Source of the DNA: Lasiosphaeris hirsuta
Lineage: Eukaryota > Ascomycota > Sordariomycetes > Sordariales > Lasiosphaeriaceae
Direction: 5' to 3'
DNA: 64,000 bases
NCBI GenBank assembly: GCA_030549175.1
Contig: JAUKUA010000002.1
Span: forward strand, 4,402,001 to 4,466,000
A program made the position numbers and the translations under genes. Shown here one piece after another: positions 12,401-24,069 of the stretch (positions are counted from its first letter, which is position 1; each line of letters begins with the position of its first letter). The notes beneath the pieces are model-generated. The model searched no databases. It was not told the DNA's origin and saw only the letters and a list, made by a program, of their open reading frames with translations.

Positions 12401-14685
12401 GCTTCGATTTTCGAATGATTAGCTCCAGCGCTCGCCTCAAGCCTCCCAAATACCACACCGGCTCAGACACGCCAACCTCCCGAATCTCTTCGTCGAACTG
12501 CCTCTTGATGCAGGGAAAGAGAGCCTTGTTCCTCCGAAGCATCGTCACCAGCAAAACCCGGAGAAGGCCCTCGAGGGTTCTCTCGAGGAGGTTTCCGAGT
12601 TTGCTGAAGAGAAAGCCAACCACGATTTCGTTATTGCTGCACTGTTCCGAGTATTCGCGGATAAGGTGCTTCATGGTGAAGGACTTCCCGGAGCCCGCCT
12701 TTCCCTGGATCCAGAACACACCTCGCTGCCCTTTCCACCAGCTGGCAAGGCTGTTGTTTCCCTCTTTATCGATCTCGGAGCTGTCTTCTTGGAGCAGCCA
12801 TTCGAGCGTGCCCGGAGCTGGTGCCTCGTACTGAGCCCTCCAGGTCTGTCCCCAAAGCATGTCGGAGGCGTCTTGGTGGGAGACTGGCAAACCTTGGCCG
12901 GCACCGCCCGCCCTAGGCCGCAGAAGCGTCTCAATGCAATCTGTTCACAAGTTGAATACACGGCCAAAGCAAATACGATGTTACTAGCCCATGGCAACAT
13001 TCGGCATAACTCACAGTTGCATTCTAGTTCTATCTCCTCTGTTTTCACAAACATGGTCAGCCCATCGTCCACCCTCGTCCAAGTCTAACACGCTCGGGCT
13101 CTTGCTCGTTGGGACTCTCGGCAAAAGGCCAGGCCCTTCCACTCGGGCCTGCCACGGGAAAAGTAATGCTCCGCGGGAAAGGCTCACTGGACACCATGGG
13201 TTGGAATAGCATCGTAGCAGGGGGCGCTTGATCTTAGTGGGTTGTCAGCACAACATTCTAAACTCCTCAGCGTCATCAGGACTTACAGTCTGTACTGGCC
13301 TTAAGGCACTCGGCGCATTCGGAAAGCAGGCTGCTCCTGTCGATCGAATGTGTAAGGTACTCGATGGTGGCTACCTCGATGATATTTTGCTTGTCGGATT
13401 CGTCGAGACCGACTTTGGACAGGCCTTCTTCAACATTCCAGCTGTTGAAGAGATCAAGAGGGGGTCAGTGATGGGTACATCCTATTTGCCATCACGGAAG
13501 CAGGGTTAGCTAATAAGGGCTCACCGAAAGTATTTCCGTGGTCTCTGCCGCGACATCAGATCTCTGTTGCTCCTCTCAAAGGCTCGCGCCGTCTCTTCGG
13601 TTTCGGTTGCGATGCTCTTTAGGGTTTTAGTCAAAAACTTCCAAGCCTTCGTTTCGATAGCCGTAAATTCCGGCTTTCCTGTCCCGATCGACAGGAGACA
13701 TCCAAGCCTTTGCTTTACTCCGCCATCAGGTGCCCAGATGTCCTGGGCAATGCCCCAAATGATGTCAACGGGGTTATTCGAACCCAGGGCGCCATCGACG
13801 TACTGCCGCTGGCCGACCGTCACGGGTGGGAAAAAGGTCGATGCCGCCGACGTCGCCAAGGCGGCCTCGACAATCGTCATCTGATCGTAGTTCATGGCAC
13901 CAGCCAGGGTGAAGTCCTGGATGGCCACCTCGGCTTTGCTTTCCACCCTTCGTGCTACGACAAGGCTATCCACGATATGTTAGCCTGATACTTGCAGTGT
14001 CTATCGGTACGACTCAGATGGAAGCTCACGTTCGGCAGGGCCGGCTAACTCCGTTATCGAACTTTTCGTCTTTCGGGATGCCGCGAGACTGGAGGACTGA
14101 AACGATGGCCTGCTCCAGCTTCTTGACGTCATATCGCTCCCGGATCTCTCCGTCAATAGAGACCTTTGATAGGTTCTTGCGATCTCCAAACACCTTTTTC
14201 ATCAGGGCCTTGTAGGCGTCAATGCATTCTTTTACGTCCATCTCGAGTCTTCCAAGCATGATGGCGATGAGACTATCGCGCGAGCCGCGTCAGCATGTCC
14301 CATCATCTCGACTGAACGTTGAGATTCCTCACCCTCCAGTACTCGTCCCACCGATGAGATCAAACATGTCGCATGGCTTCAAGGCACGGTCTCCTCTCGC
14401 CTCCCTCGCGGCGTTGACTCGCTTCATGATATTCTCCAGGATCAAGAGGCTCGAAAGTCCGCGGACGCCTCCTCCGTCCAGGGAAAGGATGCACAAATCG
14501 CCGCTGTCCAGCGACGAGTTTGTCCCAACCCTCGAGGGAGGGGCCTGGCCGAGATGCTCCTCGAAGCCCGACGTCACCCGCTGGTATATCCGGTCAGGCT
14601 GGCCCAGAGTGCTGGATCCACCGGTCCCGACTCGCTGGGGCCGGGCCTGCGAAGGCTCCCAGGTATTGTTGAATCGGTCGGCCAT
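9411..14685 (-). CDS. Patatin-NACHT-ankyrin NLR-type protein
   Basis: Five exons are inferred: 14685-14333, 14272-14030, 13965-13525, 13441-13287 and 12940-9411. All phases agree and the product is 1573 residues. The N-terminal patatin-like phospholipase domain has the oxyanion motif GGGVRG (71-76), the nucleophile motif GTSTG with Ser115, and the catalytic DGA with Asp256. The NACHT ATPase has Walker A GKAGSGKS (477-484) and Walker B VVLFVDAIDEC (about 582-592). About ten divergent ankyrin repeats follow (about 1060-1510), then an acidic tail. The architecture is that of fungal STAND/NLR proteins linked to allorecognition and programmed cell death; ligand and trigger are unknown. The intron between patatin and NACHT is long (346 nt) and might hide a small exon. 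The ankyrin units differ from one another, unlike fast-evolving identical-repeat NLRs. Confidence 0.87.
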
Positions 14686-15749
14686 GGTGCCTGCGCTTCT
14701 CTCTCACCAACCGACAAATTTTGGCCCGGGTGTGTGAAAGTTGAGCTCTCGTGACAGGTGGTGGGGGGCGCGTCGGTCTCATGAAACGGTTTCCGCAGAG
14801 GGGGGGGAAGGGGGGGATACTACCGTAATGTACCATCCCACCATCCCACCACACTCCCACGGCACATCACCCCCCAGCTGGGCTGGTATCTGCAGGGGTT
14901 GTCGCCACCCTCCTTGGCGACTCGGTGGAGGCTGTGTTGGCGAGGCTCTGACCGAGCCCCCCTGCAACCCATGTTCCAGTCATGGGAGGTGTGCGTCATA
15001 GGAAAGAGACGCCCCCTTCCTTGGCCGATTTATTGAGGCCTAGAATTGACCTTTGCCGAAATGAGACGCGAGCCTCTCACACACCTCCAACCCTGGCTCG
15101 TTTGTTGGCGCGTAGCACTCCCGCCAAGAGTGATTGGTATCCATATACCTTTGATATTGAAGCCCCGACAAGGCCTTTGAGGTATAAAAAAAACAGCTGT
15201 TGGGGGCGGCTCAAAAGGCCTTTCTAGCGTTAAAAATTGGCATATTTGGTGCATTAGGAAACCTCTCCTATAGCCTAGCAGGGCGTCCTTTCATATTGTT
15301 ACTGCTTTGGGGTTACGCGCGAGCAGACAAACAAGGATTGGACTGTATTCTGGTCGTCAGGACATGCCGGTTATGAAATTCTCTTCAACACGCCAGACGA
15401 CCTATCACGACATCTACATCCCTGATTGCCACTAGATCTGGGACCGGTTTCGCGTCTTGGGCTGTATATTATCACCACTTGCTTCGGAAACAACCTGCGA
15501 TCCATGTTCCCCAGCTGAGGCGTCCTCTGTTACTCCGACCCAACAAATCAATTACCCGACATCTCTCGTAGAACAACTCATAGTGAAAAAGCGCTCCCTG
15601 CGTTTTACTCCCTTTTATGACGTGAAATTCGAAATCCCGAAGCCACCAAACCCGTTGAAACGCCATGACTCCCTCGCTGGACCATTACTACTGATACTGG
15701 AAACTTTTACAGCCCTTTGCATTTCAAGCAAGACAAAAATACACGACCC
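14686..15749. other. Intergenic region, promoter of NLR gene
   Basis: It separates the NLR start from the AAA ATPase stop. It contains a G-run near 14800 and no supported coding frame. Confidence 0.45.
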
Positions 15750-18700
15750 CTAGAAACTGGGCGACGGCGAATGGGCTTTTGCCACTGACGGCGACCGAAG
15801 GTTCTTGGGTTTTGCCTTGACGGGCGGAGGGGTTTTTCCAGGGGTTCTCGGCGTGGAAGGGCTGAGCTGGTCACCTGCAGGTGACTCCGCTTCGGGCGTC
15901 TCATCCCACGTTGATGGTGTCAGCGATCGAGCGCTGGATGAGAGCGTAGACTTGCTGAGGTTGGACTGGTGGCGCCATAGAGGGGGCTCCTGGATTGGGG
16001 TGGGCTCGCGGCGTGCCTTGATCGGGGACGACGGGTCTATCAAGTCTCCTTCGTATTCATCGAGGCCAATACTGCTGTCCACCTTGAGTGAGATCCCTGA
16101 GGACTGGATCAAGGGTGGCCTTTGCTGCGCTTCGGACTCTTGAACCTTTGGGCTATCTTGAGTGCCCAACGAGAAGCTGGGTGACTGAGGCAAAGCACCA
16201 CCTTTCCTCGGGCCACCGAGTTTGCTGAATCTTTCTTGCAGAGACAAGGGAGTCGCCGCGGGCTTCATTGGGGCCATGAGTCCGCTTGACTCCTCTGGTG
16301 GCCAGCCCAAGCCGAGAAGATCATCCACGGAACTGCTGGATTTGTGAGACTTTGGCGCCTGAGGCACCAGCAGCTGGGACAGCGCAGTAGTTGGCAGCAG
16401 TGGCAGCATCTGATTTGCGGTGGTCCATTGCCCCGCGGGTGGTGCGCTCGTCGGGAAGTCCAAGGAGATCAAGTCATCTATGGCAGCCTTTTTGGGCTCA
16501 AATCCCCTGGGCTTCTCGGAAGATCCTCTCTCGACTTTGGACATGGTAACTGCTGGCTTCTCATCCAGCATGAGCAGATCATCTCCACCGGAGGAACCAC
16601 CCGAACGGCTCTCCCCCTCTTTTTTGGCGACGGGGCAAGACATGCGGATCATCCTCTCCAAATCCCGAAGGGTGATGGGCTCGGTCTTGGACTCGCGGAC
16701 GGAGAGGGACATGCGAAACGAGTTCTTGATCTGGCGGCCGTTGATAGCCCAGCTTGCAAGTGTCACGCGGTCGGCGTCGCTGAGTGTATGGTTTCGACCA
16801 AGAGACGGAAGCTTTTCGAGGAAGTGATCCCATATCCGTTTCCTCTTATTGAGGGATGGCCTGTCGACGGTGATGTGGATGTGAATCCGGGACTCGACGG
16901 CAACATCTAGGGCCTCGGGGAAGTTTGTTGTCATGAATAGAATACCCTGGACGTGTTCGAGACACCGAAGAAAGGCTAGAAGCATGTCAGCATGTACAAC
17001 CTGGCAGGAAGTGTGTTGCCTGCAAGTTACCTGTCACTTTCTCGTTGCTATCTCTTGCCTTGGTATTTCTCCTTTGAAGAAACATCTCTGCCTCGTCCAG
17101 CAAAACGATTGCGTTCCATTCGGCTGCGTTCTCCATGATTCTCTGGAAGTATTTGGAGATGGACTTGTACTCGGAGCCCAGGTCACGAGTATCAACGCAG
17201 TACAAAGGGCGCTTTGCTTTCTCGGCGACTAGGGAGACGGTCAGCGCTGCGTCAAAGCCATCTCACATAAAGCATGTGTCTTATCAGCGACATGGAGAAC
17301 TCACTGGCTTCGGCCATCAATGTCTTGCCTGTCCCAGGAGGGCCACTCAACAACACGACTAAGCCCTTGCCTGGTACAGAAGGTTAGCGTTGTTGCACAA
17401 AAAGAGAGAACAAGGCAACAATACCTTTTTGCAAAATAGGATCTTCCAGCCCCTGGGCGACTCGGGAGTGTCTTGCCACCAGGGAGTGCAGCATCTCCTT
17501 GTCCTCTTCGTCGGCGACAAGGTGGCGGTTGATGCTGCCGTCGAACTGTACTGGGCTGACAAAGTCCACATTGATCGCGACTAATGGGCTGTGTTCAGTA
17601 AGAGACGACTGGGCCAAAAAGGGGTTCAGGGGTCGCGCCAACATACTCCACTTTTTGCTTTCAAAGGAAAAGGCATGAAGTAAGGGACTCATGAGCACGA
17701 GGTTCAGGTCCTCAATCTTCACGTAGTTCCTGTTCTCTTCCTGCGCCTGGGCGTCGGGGCGCGATGCCGAGTCGGCAACCACGGGGGCCATGGTGGCAGG
17801 CTGGAAGTCGTCGTCCTCAATTGCGGCATCATTATCACTTTCGGCAGCATACAGCTCGGGACCCTTCCCCTTGCGGTCTACGGGCATGCCCTTCGGCGGC
17901 CAGCCGTGATCGTAGAGCGGGCGCACACTCCGTCGCCACTGCGAGTTGCGCTTGGCGGCGGTGTAGAAGTCGACCATGGCACGGCCGTGAGACTGCAGAT
18001 GCATTGACACGAGTTAGCCGAGGGGAATTAAGCAGGTACTATTGTTCTGAAGGAGTCGAGGTTTGCCTTACGTTCTCGAGACTGAGATACTTCATGAGCT
18101 CATCGTAGTTCTCTCGTTGGGTATCGAGCGTTGCCGGCCTGACTTGGATGTGATGGACATCCTGGTAGTCGAGCATCTTCAGCCCTCGATGCTTGAAGGT
18201 CTTCCTCAGGTTCTCGCCGTGCGATGCATCGCCACGCCTGGCGAGCCTGAGCGGATAGACGGGCAGCTCGTTGATGAACTTTGAACCGAGGAAAGGGCGA
18301 ATCTCGATTGACCTCTCAAAGTGGCCAAAGCGATGGCCGTCAAAGTGGACATACTGGCACTTGACATTGAGGGACTGGCCGTTGATGGACTGGCGTGCCT
18401 CTAGGACCTGATAGGCCTGTTCATGGCCCTCTGGGGTCTTGGCGACGACGATGGAGTCGGCTGGGAAGAGGGTCCAGACATGCTTCCAGTCGATCTTGTA
18501 GTCCTGCTCGAGGTCGGCTGCCTCGGAGATTGTGTTTGAGACCTCGCCGCTGTTCAGGATGGTGTCGATGAGGATGTCGATGTGCTTGCGCTCGTCGGTG
18601 CCCTCGGTGTGCTGGCGCTGGCGGCGGAACAGCTCGTCGCGCACGAAGAAGAGCTCCTTGAAGGGGCGGTAGAGCACGGGGCAGTCGTCGTCGTACTCGA

Positions 18701-19163
18701 CATGGTACGGCTCGAGCAGGGCGCGGAGCTCCTTGCGCAAAAAGGGGCTCTGGATCTTGATGTGGGTGACCTGGAGCGAGGGCGCGCTCTCGAAGCCGAG
18801 GAGCGGCACGGGCTCCTTGTCCATGAAGGCGAGGATGGCATCGTGGTTGATCTTGTTCTGCCTGGGGTTCGGCAGCGCCAGCGGAGGCAGTTCGGTGTAG
18901 ACGGGAATGTCGTCGGGCCCGTCGGCCTCTCGATCGCGGAAGAAGGGCTTGACTCGGGCGTTTTGGCCAAAAAAGGGGAGGGCGTTGGCGCGCCTGGCCA
19001 GGTCCATGACCCCGCTGGTGATCTTGTCTGTACATGATAGTGTCAGCCAGGCCAGGCACAGGCGCATGTACAGCGCACTAAGGCACATGTACAGCGCACT
19101 ACGGCACAATGCAGCGCGACGCAATCAACCCCAGGTAGGCAACATACCTCCCACGTTCTCCAT
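15750..19163 (-). CDS. AAA+ ATPase with DUF7025 N-terminal domain
   Basis: Six exons are inferred: 19163-19148, 19027-18072, 17992-17425, 17370-17305, 17228-17031 and 16975-15750, giving 1009 residues. The first exon is only 16 nt (MENVG). Residues about 40-330 form the DUF7025 domain (KELFFVRDELF, TLFPADSIVV). The AAA core has Walker A GPPGTGKT (523-530), spread over a short exon, and Walker B IVLLDEAE (576-583). The FMTTN sensor 1 and a lid domain (SWAINGRQIKN) follow. The C-terminal third is Pro/Ser rich and disordered. Fungal members are often annotated only as AAA ATPases; substrates are unknown. Intron 1 holds a 21-bp tandem duplication (19065-19101). Confidence 0.85.
19065..19101. repeat. 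21-bp tandem duplication in intron 1 of the AAA gene
   Basis: The core catgtacagcgcacta occurs at 19065-19080 and again at 19086-19101, a 21-bp period. It lies wholly in the first intron. Confidence 0.7.
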
Positions 19164-20272
19164 GGCAGTTTGGCAGTGGTGTTGAGCGTCTCACTTGGTG
19201 GCAACAGGTCGACGGGAGGATGCCGCCAATCGCCGTGAGACTCTCTGCTTTATGAATGGGGACACTGCATTTCGCGACTTTCCCCTGGGGACTGAACTTG
19301 GGATTTGGATGCACCCGTGCTCCCCCGTTGGCGCCTCGATGCGCGCTCCATGGATGCCATGGCACGCATGGATCAGGGGAGGAGGAGTCGATTGAGGTGG
19401 CTGTGCCGACACGGCAAGCACCACTGCGTCATATCACCGCTCCCAGAAGCAAGGCGACTAATGAGGGGCGCCAAAACAGGCCTAGCCAAACCCCTCGAGA
19501 CGCGCTTTGATGCGCGCCATTGACGCCCCAAACCACAACCGAACCTCCCCGATCGCAAATGCAGAACAGGTGCGCAGCATGTTTTGCTCCAACAACTTTT
19601 ATGTGTATGAAGTGACAAAGAATGACAGAAACCCCACAATGCGCACGACCTACGAATACCGATGGAGCATATACTACATCAGGCACCCAAACGGCAAATG
19701 AAGCTCACACAAAAAGACATGGAATAAATGACACAGCGAGCCGGGGCGGTGTGAAGCCCACGAATATGCCCTGTGGGACGCCCAGAGCTCAACCACCTCA
19801 GGCCATCACACCACGGCGAGCAGGCGCCCAGAACCGGGATAGCTTGGAGCTAGAGGCCTGGAGCCTTGCCCCTACTCACCAAAAATAGCACAAGGCGACA
19901 ACCCTCATTTTCCCGTGGCCCTTCCTCCTGCAGCCTGCTGTTCTTCACAACATGTTCCTCACAACACCAGCTCGGGGCATTTGTTCCCATTCCTACCCTA
20001 ACCCTGGGCCGGATAGCACGACACAAGAGACAATGACAACCTCTCCTTTGTCGGAGTTGCTTTCTCTTTCCATGCATGTTGGAAACACAAAGTCAAGAGG
20101 CCAAAACAGAAGCAATGTCCCTGCAGAACAATGGCTGTCTTGGGCGAGATTTCAGGCTCGTGAAGCTTGCACAAGCTCAGAGAGGCGGGATATAAGACCG
20201 ACTTGGCCATGTTGACCGAAGTTGCTCCAACCCCGGCCATTTCCCTAGGGCTTTCCCTGGGACGTAACAAAC
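19164..20272. other. Divergent promoter region
   Basis: About 1.1 kb lies between the AAA gene (minus) and the HAD-like gene (plus). Several short frames exist on both strands, but none has domain character. Confidence 0.45.
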
Positions 20273-21646
20273 ATGCCGACACAACCACAGAGAGCTCGCG
20301 GCAAGGTGACTGACACTGTGGTGCAGGTCATCCGGCACAGGGGTATGGTGACCGATGTGACGAGAGAACACAGGATAGGCTTCATCATCAACGCCGACCT
20401 GTTACTCCAACCTGCTGAAAGTGGCAAGTTTAAACACAGGGAAGTCCCTGTCCCCGGTGCCAAGGAAGCACTTACCTATCTCCAAGCAAACAACATTCCC
20501 TTTGTTATTGCTTACAATGGCGTGCGGGAGTTCGAGGACTTTATCGCAAGGAGCATTCAGAAGAAGCTCTCTCTGCCCCAACCAATCAGCCCGGACGCAG
20601 TGACAATTTCCCACTCGCAATTCCGCGATCTGGCCCCCCGCTTTGAGAACGAGGTAGTCCTTGTCATCGGTGCCAGTGGCGATGAGACTCGCTGCTTTGC
20701 CGAGGAGTACGGGTTCAAGCGCGTCGTGTCAACTCTGGACATCGCACTGGTCTATAAGCCCTACGCTAACTATTACCGCGAGTCAAAAGAGCGTACAGAT
20801 TGGGAGGAGGAAGACCTCGAGGCCGGCATTTGGAGGCTCACAGCTTCCCAGGCACACAACGTACGCGTCTCGGCCATTCTAGTGTTCTGGACCCCAGAGA
20901 ACTGGGAGCTTGACACACAAGTCGTCGTCGACCTGATGTCCAACGGCGGAATCCTGGGGGACAGACGGTCTTCCAAGGCAGACGCTATTAAGCCAAATCC
21001 GCCCGAGCTGCACATATGCTTGGTAGACCTGTACGAGACCCAGGACGGCAAAAGATCGTGGTTCAACCACATGATCACCCGCTGGAAGGAGGAGTCGTTC
21101 AACAGCCTCCTCAAACGCACCGACTACGGGAGTGCCCCGTCTGAGAGGGGCCTCCTCCACTACGAGTCGAAGCTAGCCAACGCTCAGATTCAGGCGTACA
21201 AGCGGGAGGTGGGCTGGGAAAAGGGGGATGCCGAATTCACCGTTAGGATGATAGCAGCGGTATTCTTGATCGGCCTCGAGAACAACCCCCGGCTGAGGAG
21301 CGAGTACGACTCGGCCTGGCGAGACATCTTTGTCCAGGGCCAGGCTCTCCACCCAAAGTCCAACCCGTGGCACATCGCCAAGGACACCCAGGAGGCCATC
21401 GAACACGCTCTGTGGTGGGAGTACTGGGATGCTGTCAAGGACAGGCGCAAGCCCCATTGGCCCAAGCCCGACCGCGAAGCGCCAGAGTCGCTCAAGGTAG
21501 AGGAGAAGGAACCGCCGCGGGCGGTTAACCGGCTTTGGTCGTATATTTCATCTTGGTACTGCTGTGGGTGCTTGTGGCCGGAGGATGACCAGCACCCGGA
21601 GCCGACTGCGGAAGCAACAACCTCGGCCGCTGCTGATGATACTTAG
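20273..21646 (+). CDS. CECR5/YKR070W-type HAD-like protein, probably inactive
   Basis: Single exon, 457 residues. The order of elements matches the CECR5-like class II HAD family: an opening beta strand, a VPGAKEALTYLQ capping segment, ISHSQFRDLAP, then VLVIGASGDETRCFAEEYGF and an acid-region segment before an aromatic C-terminus. The catalytic strand normally reads FDIDG. Here it reads FIINADLLL, so both catalytic Asp positions are replaced (Ile and Asn). The late acidic motif, normally GDNPxSD, reads IGLENNPRLRSEYD, which has lost the Mg-binding Asp. The fold may be kept while phosphatase chemistry is lost. It ends with a Cys-rich SWYCCGC stretch that could be lipid-modified. It may act as a binding or regulatory protein; this is inference. 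Confidence 0.7.
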   Translation: MPTQPQRARGKVTDTVVQVIRHRGMVTDVTREHRIGFIINADLLLQPAESGKFKHREVPVPGAKEALTYLQANNIPFVIAYNGVREFEDFIARSIQKKLSLPQPISPDAVTISHSQFRDLAPRFENEVVLVIGASGDETRCFAEEYGFKRVVSTLDIALVYKPYANYYRESKERTDWEEEDLEAGIWRLTASQAHNVRVSAILVFWTPENWELDTQVVVDLMSNGGILGDRRSSKADAIKPNPPELHICLVDLYETQDGKRSWFNHMITRWKEESFNSLLKRTDYGSAPSERGLLHYESKLANAQIQAYKREVGWEKGDAEFTVRMIAAVFLIGLENNPRLRSEYDSAWRDIFVQGQALHPKSNPWHIAKDTQEAIEHALWWEYWDAVKDRRKPHWPKPDREAPESLKVEEKEPPRAVNRLWSYISSWYCCGCLWPEDDQHPEPTAEATTSAAADDT

Positions 21647-22244
21647 GATGCCAAAATCAAGTCTCATCTCCCATCGTGGGCATCCTAAGGACATTTAACA
21701 ATGTACCTTGCTTACCTAGTCATCATAAATTCAACATTTTTAACTACCTATTGATCTATCAAGCTAAACCGTGATTGTAGACGGGAAAACGTCAAGTGAG
21801 TGTGAATATTTACGCCCGTATTGATTCATCTTTCTTGTGAATTCGGATAATCATCGTCAACACGGGCGCGACTCCAACTGTTACAGTGGCCACCTTTCTC
21901 AAGTATAAATTGGCGCGCTCGGGGTGGAAGTGCTCCCGGTCAACATCTGGTTCTTCGACGTACTTTATGCTGTGTGATCATGAGCCCATCAGCCCCCAGC
22001 ATTGGATCACTATTTTCCCTGTTAATGGCATATTTCCTTTGCTTTGAAGCTTGATTGATACGATGGGAAAATGTCACGGCGTGGCAATTGACCCATAATC
22101 CAACTACCACTGCGCCATTCAAAAGGGATGCCAGAATTCCAAGTCGACAGTTGGAACCCAGGTTGTGGATTATATACTGTCAGCCAGTGATGTCACATGA
22201 AATTCTCCATGTAGTACTGCCCATAGGGGTTTATTTCCCGGCAC
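21647..22244. other. Convergent spacer
   Basis: A TATA-like tataaatt occurs at about 21904 without an obvious downstream gene. No coding frame is supported. Confidence 0.4.
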
Positions 22245-23566
22245 CTATTCCCCCCCCCCCCCCTTCTTGCCCCCTTTCCCTTTCTTTTCCCCTTTCCCCT
22301 TCTTTCCCAGCTGCGCAGTAGTGGCGCGAGTTCCAGTGCTCTTACCAGGCGGCAGAGGCGTCCTCTTGCTGCGTGCCGTGGTACTCGAGACGGCTAGGGT
22401 ATTGGCCGGATTGGATGTTGACCCCAAAGGCCGGATGCTTGCGTTGACACCGCCATCTGCCTTCAATGCCGCTCGCCATTCCGCTTCGGGAACGTCTGGC
22501 GGTTCCCATCGGTTTGTGTTTGATAGATTGCTCACTCGTTTTTCCAAGACGTTCCTGTTGGGCTTCTCCTTCGCCCCTGTTGCTCGCGCCGTGAGGTATT
22601 CATCGGCTATTTGCTGATGCCCCATGCATTTCCTTTTGTTTGGGTCTATCAATGTAGTGAGCCTCCCCTGCCTTAGTTCCCATAGAAGACGGTCCTCAGC
22701 TCGGTGCCATGACGGAGCATTGTCGCTCTTGAACTCTTCAAAATGTTCGGCGGCGTAGTTGTCCGCAATCCGCTTCAGGCCCATGATCTTATCATATAAG
22801 GCCCTATCTTTGGCCTTTACTATATCGTCTAGCGTTTTTTCTGTTACCTTTGGGCCACCCTTGTTTTGCCTCACTCGTTTTTTCTTCAACATTCCCCCGG
22901 CGTCATCCGTCTTCTTCCGCTTTCGGGGACCGTTGTCTTCCCCGGCGTTGTCTGTCTTCTTCCGCTTTCGGGAACTGCAACCCCCCCCGGAACCGCCATC
23001 GCCGCCAGTGCCGTTGTTGTCATTGTCGTAGTTACCGGCATCGTCATAGCTGCCGGCATCATCGGAGCTACCGGCATCGTCATAGTTACCGTCATCGTCG
23101 TCGGGGTTGGGATCATCAGGTCGATCGTCAGGACCGGAATTGTCAACTTCTTGAAGTCGGTCGTCGAAATCCTGGTCATCCCAAAACTCGCTGGGGCTCT
23201 CTGCTTCGTCATCTGAGTCTACGCCACAAGGAGTTGGCACTGAGGAATATTCATGGAATAATGGGTTACGATAGTACCTTCGAGTTCGTCTGCCATTACT
23301 ATAGGCTCCTGCTCGCCCTGTTTCCGCCGAGCTTCGATGATCGCTTGATGTTGAACAATGACCCACTGTGGGTTATACCAACATTGTTCAGTAGGACACA
23401 TCCAAGCCCACAGGCGCGAGCGCTTCAACGGTCTCTTGAAAAAGTCTCTTGACCGGCATGATCCTGACTCGATTCGGGTTTGGCAGAGGAAAGGCTGGTA
23501 GCCCAAGTCCAAATCGGTTACAGCCGACTCGCAGCCCGGACAATGATAGAGTATGACAACACACAT
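22245..23566 (-). CDS. Hypothetical Cys/Asp-rich basic protein
   Basis: Two exons are inferred: 23566-23278 and 23218-22245. The 59-nt phase-1 intron has a CGTAAC branch, and the product is 420 residues. An alternative 38-nt intron (acceptor CCTCAG) is less likely. The N-terminus has a Cys pattern (YHCPGCES ... PFLCQ ... CPTEQC) resembling a small zinc-binding module. It is followed by an Asp-rich stretch with DDAG-type repeats and two copies of an RKRKKTD nuclear-localisation-like motif. A helical region (about residues 180-300) with two Trp residues is reminiscent of a Myb/SANT or DNA-binding fold but is not diagnostic. The extreme C-terminus is Gly/Lys rich, encoded by a 15-base C-run on the plus strand (22250-22264), so its length may vary by slippage. 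Confidence 0.55.
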
Positions 23567-24069
23567 TGCTCGAAGACTATGCTCTGAAATCACAGCTTGG
23601 TCGCAAATTGAGACTTGGTTGACAGGTTCAGATACATCGATTCATGCTGACTATCTGACAGCAGCATCATGTCGTTTTTATTCGGGCGTCAAGATCAAGT
23701 CTCTTGTTTTCAGCTAGGACTGCAAAGACAAAGCCGTGCATTCCAGAAAAAACATCATGTCCCGACGTGTTTATACGCGGGTGGCCAATAAAGGACTTGA
23801 CCTCGTTTTCGAGTTCTTTGTAACGGCCGGATTCGGTTTTCATCCAACACAACCTTGATGTGCCTCGTGGTACTAGAGCATGTTGAGAAAGTTAGCTTTT
23901 CATTTTGTGCCACGTCGTTTTTTTCTTTGTCGTCGCGGTCACTCTTGGTGGTTGGTTAGCTAGGATTTCTCGAGTGATGTTCGATAAGAAATGAGATGCA
24001 TAGAGAGACCTTGACTGGGTACTCCACAAATTCCCGTAGTTTATACGTTAAGCTATGCTTACTTAGAGG
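23567..24069. other. Intergenic region with one weak frame
   Basis: A 61-codon minus-strand frame (23667-23852) exists but has no start context, domain or splice partner. I treat the region as non-coding. Confidence 0.4.

Noticed and set aside
18421..19059. 212-codon minus-strand frame within the AAA gene
   Set aside because: Out-of-frame shadow of the DUF7025 exon, Arg/Ala/Pro rich.
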